Positions 23,998 through 31,165 of a stretch of 31,165 nucleotides of DNA are shown here, piece by piece. The number at the start of each line of letters is the position of its first letter. Position 1 is the first letter of the stretch. The notes beneath the pieces were generated by a model, which saw only the letters and a program-made list of their open reading frames with translations, ran no database searches and had not been told where the DNA came from. Both the position numbers and the translations under genes were made by a program. Origin of the DNA: Neocallimastix lanati (nom. inval.) (Eukaryota; Neocallimastigomycota; Neocallimastigomycetes; Neocallimastigales; Neocallimastigaceae); NCBI GenBank assembly GCA_016946835.1, contig JACVTC010000219.1, forward strand, positions 135,001-166,165, read 5' to 3'.

Positions 23998-25918
23998 AAT
24001 ATTTTTTTTGTTAAATTTTTATCTATCTGTTGAAAATCATTTGATCAACAAAAAACTAAATTATGGAAATGTATTTTCAAAAAGAATAGATGTATCTCTT
24101 GTCAAGATCAAGATCAAGGTTGGAAATTTTTATTGATAGGATACCATTTGAATTAAATTGAATTTATTTTTTTTTTTTTTTTTTTTGGGGGGGGTAAATT
24201 ATTATAGTTGTAGCTAATAACCTCCTCCTAATCACAACATTATATATACTAAAACTTATGATTAAGGCTTTCCCTTTAATTGGAATAAAGTGCTTTTTCA
24301 AAATTTATTATTCATTCTTTATTCTGAATAATCATTTTCAATTCTAAGTCATTTTGAAAACGGTACACCTAAATAGGTATAACCATTCGTTTTAGGTTAA
24401 TACTTGATTTGAAAGGTAAAAAGGTAGGGTTACTTATTATTAAGAAATCTTGAAACTTCCCCTCGTATGTATGTACTAAATTTACACATTTTTATATTGA
24501 TACCAAATGGAATTTCATTATTTCAAGCCCATCTACTTGGAAAAAATTTTTAACAATTTCTTAAGTCGAGATCTTGTTGGAGGCACATAACACACAATGT
24601 TATCTGCAAAGAGACCTCCATAACAACTTTTTTTTTTTATTTTTTTTATTTTTTTTTTTATTTTTTATCACCAATTAAAAATTCCAATATTTATCACATT
24701 TATTTAAAAATGTCATTAATTGAACAAGTTAAATAAAATAAAATCGGTGAGAGGAGAGAGAACCTTGACGAACACCTTTCTTTAAATACTAAATGATTCC
24801 GATTAATTTGTCCATCAACCCTAACATAAGCCTTGGAAGATAAGTAATAAGTTTTTAATAAAATTTTAGAGTACCTTACTTCTAAATTACCCGAGGGATG
24901 AATCTTCATTAAAATACATTATGACATTGGGAAGAGAGTCATATCATATGCCTTTTTTTTTAAAGGTCCAAAAAAAAAAAAAAAAAAAAAAAAAAACATG
25001 GTAAGTATCTTTTATATTTTTAAAATTTTGGTCTCTGATTCTATAATTCTTAATGAAGTATAAAGACTTCAACATTCTTCTCGGTTACGAAAACCATATT
25101 TTTCAATTTAATAAATCTTTTATCAATTCTATATATAGAGATTCTATTAATGATGATTTTTACCAAAAAATTATTAAACCCATTATGGATAAAAGAAATG
25201 CCACGATAGTTGTTACAATCTGCTGGATCTCCCTTTTTATGAATAGAAACTATTGATGCGTTATTCCATGATTTTGGGAAAAATCATCATTCCAAATACG
25301 ATTGATTAAGGCTTTAAGACATTTAAAGCCAGATGAAATATTACTATTATTATCACTTGATCCTTCTGAATCATCTTTAGAAGGAATCAAAGCTTTGAAG
25401 AATTCCATTGGAATACCATCAGGACCACAAGCTTTAAAGTTAGGAGTGGAGGAGATTGCTTTGAAAATTTCTTCATCGCTAATACCTTGGTTAATATCCC
25501 ATTCTTGTTGCCTTGGTCCTCCCAAATTCCTTAGTGCATCAGAATCTTTCCAGTAATCTTTAGAAAGACCATGTGACCTGAAGAATCCGACCCTAGGAAT
25601 TTATAATGAAAATGCCAAGCTTTTTAATTTTTCATCTGTAGAAGAAACAAGTTCATTATTATAATTTTTAATAGGATGTGAGACCGTGAAAGAATTGATT
25701 ATTTATTTTTGCATTCTTTTTTAACCCATTTCCATGGTTTTCTACTATTCTTTTTAAGAGCTAACGAACATCCAATTTTAATCCAATATAAATATTCTTT
25801 TTTCCTAAATTCGTTACATTTTTTATGAATTGATTCACAAAGTCTGTTATACGAGTCAACTATTTTAGCAAATTCATTGGAATCATTTGCAGAAACTTAA
25901 CGCTTAATTTGTTTGTAT

Positions 25919-26197
25919 TTAATTATGTTTTACCTTTTGAAGACAATAAATTTTTCGTGACATTCTAAACATCGCTTTTCTGATTTCTGTCGAAGATGTA
26001 GTCGATAAATCCTTAGCAATGGAATTAGTAGTGTTAATGAACTTTTCAATAACACAATCTATTGAAAGCTCTTCATTTTCTATTTCGTCACTAAGAATCT
26101 CAAATTTATTGTGATGACATATTTCATTCTTTTGTTCAAGACATTTATACCTATCCCATCTTACAAATTTTTTTTTTTGGTAACAAAAATGATTCAT
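25919..26197 (-). pseudogene. LINE linker segment between endonuclease and RT
   Basis: The open frame follows the endonuclease with a one-frame shift at an A/T run (overlap 26151-26197). It contains NEICHHNKFEILSDEIENEE and STTSSTEIRKAMFRMSRKIY, typical of the low-conservation linker before a LINE reverse transcriptase. It supports the reading of a single decayed ORF2. Confidence 0.6.
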
Positions 26198-26834
26198 CTG
26201 TGGTAATTTTCTTACAATAAACTATGAGAGGTTTATGATCAGATACAGAAGGATAATCAACAAAATAAGCACTTGATATTTTATCCAACATACTTGAATT
26301 GACTAACGCATGATCGATTTCTGATGAATATCTACCTCTTGTCCATGAAATAGGTGAACCATTAATCGGAAGAATAAACCAGTTATCAAGGTTACTATTG
26401 GATAATTTATCTTGTAAATCAGAGGTACTCATGTTAAAGTCTCCAAGAAGAATAGATGGATAATTAGTGTGATTCTGAAGCCCTGTGAAAACTTCTGAAA
26501 ATGCATATCGGACTTGTAAGGAGTATTTCTTAGTGGGAATATAGACATTACCAACAGAACACTTAGAGTGATTCCAGAGACTATATGTAGTTAAAGAAAC
26601 AAGATAAGTATAGGAATTATCTTCAAGTACTGCTTGACATGAGACATGATAACTAAGATATAAACCTCTGCAACCTAGAGTAGTAGGATCCATTCTTTTC
26701 AAGAAATATTTATAGTTGGGAAGTGTTACTTTACATGGATTTCTAGCCTCATTGGTACCATTACCTATTTCCTGAAAACATATAAATAATGGTTTAAATA
26801 TTGTGTTGAAGTACTCAATACTATCTTTTTTCAC
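26151..26834 (-). pseudogene. LINE endonuclease (EEP) domain, frame still open
   Basis: An uninterrupted 227-codon frame covers most of an exonuclease-endonuclease-phosphatase domain. Visible motifs are CFQEIGNGTNEA (catalytic Glu region), SVGNVYIPT, ILLGDFNMSTSDL (GDFN), EIDHALVNSSM and PSVSDHKPLIVYC (SDH catalytic box). The N-terminal strand of the fold, NGWNFVKKDSIEYFNTIFKP, extends in frame or nearly so beyond the first Met toward 26860. In a working element it would nick target DNA to prime reverse transcription. Here the downstream polymerase is broken, so it cannot act in cis. Confidence 0.75.
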
Positions 26835-27502
26835 AAAATTCCATCCGTTGGTATACCAACAAAGACAAAAAAGAAAACTTTCCTGTGTTAGTATGTGAAA
26901 ATGAATTTTGAGAATTTAGATTAGGAATATTTGGGAGCAATTAGTTCATGATTGCCATTATTAACATTTACTAAATCTGTTGAACTGAGGTTTTCTGTGT
27001 TAATATCATTGGATGTGTTATTAGATATTAAATTTTGTTTTAAATGCCGAAAAGAAACTTTATGATTTCATTTGGAACATCTACGATATGAAATTTTAAC
27101 TTCTGATAGTGCATTTTTAAACACTTTTTTTAAATTTTTTGTGGTTGAAATTTGGAGTGTATACTTTTATCCTGAAGAAGCTATCATTGAATTTAGTAAT
27201 TCTCTTTACTGACAAAATATTATCATTGAATTTTTTGCATTTAGAATGAAAATAAATTCCTTCATTTTAGCATTTGGTCTATGAGTGTATACCACGGATT
27301 TTAAAAATCGATCTTGTGTTGTCAATAGATGTTCCATAGCAGCGAGAAACTCGATGAAATATCTCTTCCATAATGAACAATAAATTACAAATTGATAAAA
27401 AAATGAAACTAAAATAAACTAAAATACCAAAAACTAAGAAATATAAATATAAAATAAATATATATATATATGGAAAAGTTAAATAAAGAAATTATAAAGA
27501 AA

Positions 27503-27594
27503 TAAAAAAATAAAATAAAATAAAATAAAATAAAATAAAATAAAATAAAATAAAATAAAATAAAATAAAATAAAATAAAATAAAATAAAATAAA
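27503..27594. repeat. (TAAAA)n microsatellite
   Basis: About 18 five-base units lie immediately upstream of the LINE relic's coding region (in its sense). Confidence 0.9.
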
Positions 27595-27599
27595 GTTCT

Positions 27600-28340
27600 T
27601 TCTTTTTCCTGTATATGATAATTATTTTAAGTAAAATAAACCACTTATATATTCTGTTATAATGAATAATCTTTTCTTTTTATCTTTTGAATAATTGTTT
27701 TTCTTTTCAATTAATAAATTATAATGTAAAAATTTTCTTTTGAATAATCATATATTAACAAAAATAGAAAAAAGTAAATAAAAGATTAGTAGTGAAAAAA
27801 AAAAAACTATAAAAAGATTCCCCATCCGTTAAATAAAGTTTTTAAACACAAGCACTGGTGTGAATCCATCTCCTACATTTTCCATTTTTACAATAGCTAC
27901 ATGAGAGTTTAAATAATATTATAGAAAAATACCATATACAAAATAATACTAAAGTAAAAGAAAAACAAAAAAAAATACAATAGATTCATTACAATAATAA
28001 TATGAAATAACTACATGATATTATTAATGATATAACTCCAATGCTACTACATATCCCAGTTTAAAACAATAAAAAAAAAAAAAAAAAAAAATCAGGTTCA
28101 TTTCCTATAAGTCTTTCTAATATTCCTATATTTTCTCTCTTCATACTAGAAGCCACTTAAGAAAGGATAACCATCAACTGTCATCAGAATTTACAGAAAA
28201 AAAAATGTAATTAGTATACACCTGTTATAGGCTATTCCTTTTCTCCATCAACTCTCAATGAACCTGGAAATTTTTTTTTTTTTTTTTAGACTTAGAGAAA
28301 ATGGACCTGGAAAAACAGTTCATTTCTTTGGGTTATTAAT
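27600..28340 (-). other. unassigned remnant with a Cys-rich peptide
   Basis: Composition is GC-richer than the flanks at 27815-27910 and 28095-28330. On the minus strand 27850-27910 encodes CSYCKNGKCRRWIHTSAC, with a zinc-binding look (C-x2-C-x4-C-x4-H-x3-C), then a stop, then KLYLTDGESFY. A second piece near 28090-28190 reads ASSMKRENIGILERLIGNEP. Stops and poly-A/T tracts separate them. The fragments may belong to a further transposon relic. No family could be assigned, and the plus strand has an alternative short frame at 28200-28340. Confidence 0.3.
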
Positions 28341-29257
28341 ATATAATAAAGTTAATATTATTATTTTTATTATCTTTTCTTTTTTTTCTTTATATTTATT
28401 TAAAATAAATAATAAACCTTGTTAACTATAAAAAATCATTATTAATTATTAATATATTAAAATATATTAAGAAATTTTTTTTTTTTTTTTTTTTTTTTAA
28501 TTTCATTAATTTTAGTCATAATTTTTGTAACACCCTAAATTTAAATTATCATAAAAAAAAAAAAGCTTATTTATAATTTTTTATTTTTATTTATTTTATT
28601 TTATTTATTTTATTTATTTAATTTTTTAAATTCTTTATTTTTATTTTTTTTTATTTTGATTAATAAAAAATAAAAAAATTATATTTTTCCTCTTTATTTC
28701 TAATTTTTTTTTCCTTTTTTTTTTTTTTTTTTTTTTTTTTACTCGACTTTATAAATTAGTTTTTTTATTAATTTTTTTCCCCTTTAATCAAGTTTATTTA
28801 GTTTAGTTTAGTGCTAGAAATAATAATATGGAGAAAAAAAATGTATATAAAGTTGGTTATGATAATAAAGAAAAAATATATAAATTTATTCTATTTTAAC
28901 TATTAATTCTAGCTATATATTATTTATTCTATGAAAAAAAAAAATAAATAAATAAAAATAAAAATAACAATTGTATTTTTATAATTATGATATAATATAA
29001 AATAAAAAATAAAATAAAAAAGAAAAAAAAAAAACATATATTTAATAAATTATAAGATAAAAAAAGACAATAAATTGATAGGTAAATTTTTGTTATAATA
29101 GAAATAATTAAAAATAAATACTATTTGATTCTTTAGATATTTATAAAAGATAACAATATTATTTATTAATAATCATTTCTTTTTTAATGTTTCTTTGTTT
29201 TTTTTTTTTATATATATATAATTATAAATTAATTATTTTTATTAGATTATATTTATC

Positions 29258-29365
29258 ATTTTCCTTTTTTCCTTTTTTTTTTTTTTTTTGTATTTAAATT
29301 TTAATATATATTAAAAAAAAAAAAAAAGGAAAAAATGGAAAAAAAGGAAAAAAAGGAAAAAAATT
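29258..29365. repeat. imperfect inverted repeat of T-rich/A-rich arms
   Basis: The left arm (about 29261-29289, TTCC blocks separated by T runs) and the right arm (about 29313-29363, GGAA blocks separated by A runs) are broadly complementary around a 23-base A/T loop. The right arm repeats AAAAAGGAA several times. A cruciform or a simple by-product of homopolymer expansion are both possible. Confidence 0.6.
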
Positions 29366-29584
29366 TTTTTTTTAAATTTATACATATTTAAGTAATTAAT
29401 AAGAAAAAATTAATTTTATTTTTTCTTTTCTTTTTTTTTTTTCTTTTGAAGTGATTTTCTAATAATAAAATTTTAATAATAAAATTTTATAATTTAATTT
29501 TTTATCTTTAGTTTTTAATTCTTTTTAATAAATTAAATTATAATTTATTACTTTATTACTTATAAAGGTTTATATATATATATA

Positions 29585-29705
29585 TATTTAAATATTTAAT
29601 ATAATGATATTATTTAATTGATTTTTAATATTATATATATATATTTTAATATTTAATAAATTGATATTATTTAATTGACTTTTAATATTATATATATATA
29701 TAATA
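29585..29705. repeat. two-copy direct repeat of about 58 bp
   Basis: The unit containing GATATTATTTAATTG and TTTTAATATTATATATATAT occurs twice in tandem with few changes (for example TGATTTT versus TGACTTT). Confidence 0.8.
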
Positions 29706-29719
29706 TTATTTCAAATTAT

Positions 29720-29762
<43 letters not shown>

Positions 29763-29819
29763 TTATTTTTGTTATTTTCATTGATTATTTATGTTGAATT
29801 TTTCTTTACTATTTTGCTG

Positions 29820-29850
<31 letters not shown>

Positions 29851-30247
29851 TGAATGAATTCGAATTTGAATTTAAATGTGTTTTTATTTTTTATTATTAT
29901 TATTACTATTTTTTCTTTTTTTTTTATTCTGTTAAGTTATTTTAACTAAATTTGTTTAATATATAAATTTCCTTTTTCTTTTTGTATTTTCTATTTTCTA
30001 TTTTCCTTTGTAATTGTATAAGTTATATAAAAAAAAAAAAAAGTAGTAAAAAATAAAAAATAAAAAATAAAAAAAATTTTATAAATTAAAGAAAAGAAAA
30101 AAAAAAATTATATATTTTATATTATATTTATAACTAAAATAAATATACTATTGAGGGAATATAGAATTATTTAAATTAAATATATATATTATTATTATTA
30201 CTTTTATAGGTATATTTATAAAATCCTAATAATACCATTACTATTAT

Positions 30248-30285
<38 letters not shown>

Positions 30286-30410
30286 AATAACTAAAAAAAA
30301 AAAAATCCTATTTTAAATTTTTTAAAGTTTAATACGATCATTATTAATGATTTAATTAAATGGATTTAACTCACGGATGACTTTTTTTTACAACTCTTGA
30401 TATAAATTAC

Positions 30411-30454
30411 AAACATTTTAATATTAAATATATATTATTATTATTAAAATGTTT
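30411..30454. repeat. perfect 13-bp hairpin downstream of the terminal gene
   Basis: AAACATTTTAATA (30411-30423) is the exact complement of TATTAAAATGTTT (30442-30454), with an 18-base loop. Outer sequences (CAACT at 30391, AGTTG at 30459) extend the pairing imperfectly. It lies about 270 bases past the stop of the minus-strand gene. A small MITE-like relic or a 3' end structure are possible. Confidence 0.6.
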
Positions 30455-30620
30455 CAAAGTTGTGTTGTTAAATGAATAATTTAACTTTGATTTTTTTTTT
30501 TTTTAATTTTAATTAGTGTTTTATATATATTTCTTCTTGTTTCGCTTTTACTTTTTATTTTTATTTAATTTCATTTATTTAATTTTATCATTCATTTTTA
30601 TAAATTCTTATTCACTACTC

Positions 30621-30653
<33 letters not shown>

Positions 30654-30722
30654 ATAATTTTAAAACCTCCTCCACTTTTTTTTTTTTTTTTTTTTTTTTT
30701 GTTGAATTTTCTTTTATGGAGT

Positions 30723-31165
30723 TTATGAATGAATCATATGATCGTCTTCATCCTCTTCGACCTCAAATACCCTAACTTCATCATAAATAGATTGACTAAA
30801 ACTATTATTAGATTCGTAGTAGGAATCACTTTCATAAGCATTTATAACAGGATTCTTTATGAAATCACGATTTAATATATTTCTTTCAGGAATAATCTTC
30901 TTATATTTCTTATGATGTGTTGGAATTTCAATACCAGAACTTTCATTAGTGGTATCTTCATCAGAAATCTTAATTTTAACTTCATCTAACTCTTGAGAAT
31001 TAGAAATAGTTCTATTGGAATCAGTTATTTGAGAATAATTATTTTTTTGTATGGAATAAGAAGAAGATGAAGGAGGCGATTCACTGGATACCCTAACTAT
31101 TTGTTGTTGGTTAGTAATAGTACTACTTTTCTTAAGGCTAGCCATTGATGATTCTTTTGGAATGT
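30723..31165 (-). CDS. Ser/acidic-rich disordered protein, 3' part (5' end off window)
   Basis: An intact minus-strand frame ends at TAA (30723-30725). From the first Met in the window (31145) it has 140 residues. It opens MASLKKSSTITNQQQIVRVS, continues with Ser/Asn-rich text (SSESPPSSSSYS), has a basic patch HHKKYKKIIPERN in the middle, and ends very acidic (VRVFEVEEDEDDHMIHS). The frame is still open above 31145 to the window edge. The ATG there has T at -3, unlike the A at -3 of the two complete genes, so the true start is probably outside. No domain or membrane segment is visible; it looks intrinsically disordered. Codon use and lack of stops support a real gene. Function unknown. Confidence 0.65.
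   Translation of the reverse strand, partial: IPKESSMASLKKSSTITNQQQIVRVSSESPPSSSSYSIQKNNYSQITDSNRTISNSQELDEVKIKISDEDTTNESSGIEIPTHHKKYKKIIPERNILNRDFIKNPVINAYESDSYYESNNSFSQSIYDEVRVFEVEEDEDDHMIHS

Larger units (their letters stand above)
24190..27380 (-). mobile_element. LINE retrotransposon relic: endonuclease plus reverse transcriptase
   Basis: Reading on the minus strand from about 27380: an N-terminal region (EFLAAMEHLLTTQDRFLKSV, YTPNFNHKKFKKSV) is followed by an AP-endonuclease-like domain, a linker and a reverse transcriptase. Reverse transcriptase motifs are SSTPNFKACGPDGIPMEFFK (about 25430-25490), ASIVSIHKKGDPADCNNYRG (about 25190-25250), KKKAYDMTL (about 24940), SLLSPILFYL (about 24730-24770) and YGGLFADNIVCYVPP (about 24580-24625). 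The last is the catalytic box, in which the second Asp of FADD reads Asn. NGYTYLGVPFS follows near 24360-24400. Frameshifts and stops are frequent, with an A-run expansion at 24967-24996. The Cys-rich C-terminal part seen in the other copies is missing: the relic ends near a run of eight G at 24187-24194 next to poly-T. Confidence 0.85.
28341..30722. other. AT-rich intergenic DNA with poly-T runs and repeats
   Basis: No gene was found. Poly-T runs lie at about 28470-28498, 28715-28740, 29720-29760, 29818-29849 and 30252-30281, with poly-A at about 30623-30650 and poly-T at 30677-30701. The plus-strand frames at 29760-29945 and 30516-30728 are translations of homopolymers. This is the 3' flank of the minus-strand gene that ends at 30723. 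Confidence 0.7.

Noticed and set aside
20986-24186. LTR pair for the copia relic
   Set aside because: I compared the flanks by eye and found no shared stretch beyond A/T simple sequence.
25302-25556. 84-codon plus-strand frame
   Set aside because: It is antisense to the reverse transcriptase motif region GPDGIPMEFFK.
19727-27380. one LINE copy rearranged by twin priming
   Set aside because: In twin priming the inverted 5' part lies on the 5' side of the 3' part. Here it lies on the other side, separated by a copia relic, so two separate insertions are simpler.

Overview
Organism. The window is nuclear DNA of an extremely AT-rich eukaryote. Intergenic DNA is almost pure A/T with long poly-A/poly-T runs and (AAT)n, (TA)n and (TTTA)n microsatellites. 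The genes have short AT-rich GT-AG introns, and retrotransposon relics (a LINE family and Ty1/copia) are present. One gene is a WDR20/CreC-type WD40 protein whose closest match in my memory is the fungal CreC form. My best guess is an anaerobic gut fungus (Neocallimastigomycota). A dictyostelid or another AT-rich protist cannot be excluded from sequence alone.

Layout. 1-2.3 kb: non-coding, with one odd GC-rich island at about 1.56-1.70 kb. 2.3-5.9 kb, minus strand: a complete ten-exon WDR20/CreC-like gene, which I could splice into one 518-residue frame. 5.9-7.1 kb: its upstream region, with poly-T repeats and an eight-copy 31-bp minisatellite. 7.1-10.5 kb: a graveyard holding a decayed minus-strand gene, a lone plus-strand exon-like frame, a Ty1/copia RNase H relic, a LINE 3' fragment and a further decayed gene of unusually high GC. 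11.9-14.0 kb, minus strand: a two-exon gene for an N-terminal AMPK/CBM48 glycogen-binding domain, a long Glu/Lys/Arg coiled coil and a C-terminal membrane anchor. 14.0-19.7 kb: a gene desert. 19.7-27.4 kb: a transposon block made of a plus-strand LINE 3' fragment, a minus-strand Ty1/copia relic and a minus-strand LINE relic (endonuclease plus reverse transcriptase). 27.4-30.7 kb: mostly empty repeats with a short Cys-rich remnant. 30.7 kb to the end, minus strand: the 3' part of a Ser/Asp/Glu-rich disordered protein that runs off the window.

How the genes relate. All three credible host genes lie on the minus strand, but they are kilobases apart and nothing suggests co-regulation. Two of them touch carbon metabolism: WDR20/CreC proteins bind and activate deubiquitinases (in Aspergillus CreC works with CreB in carbon catabolite repression), and the CBM48 protein probably binds glycogen at a membrane. 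Calling this a functional link would be speculation. The most interesting item is the CBM48/coiled-coil/tail-anchor architecture.
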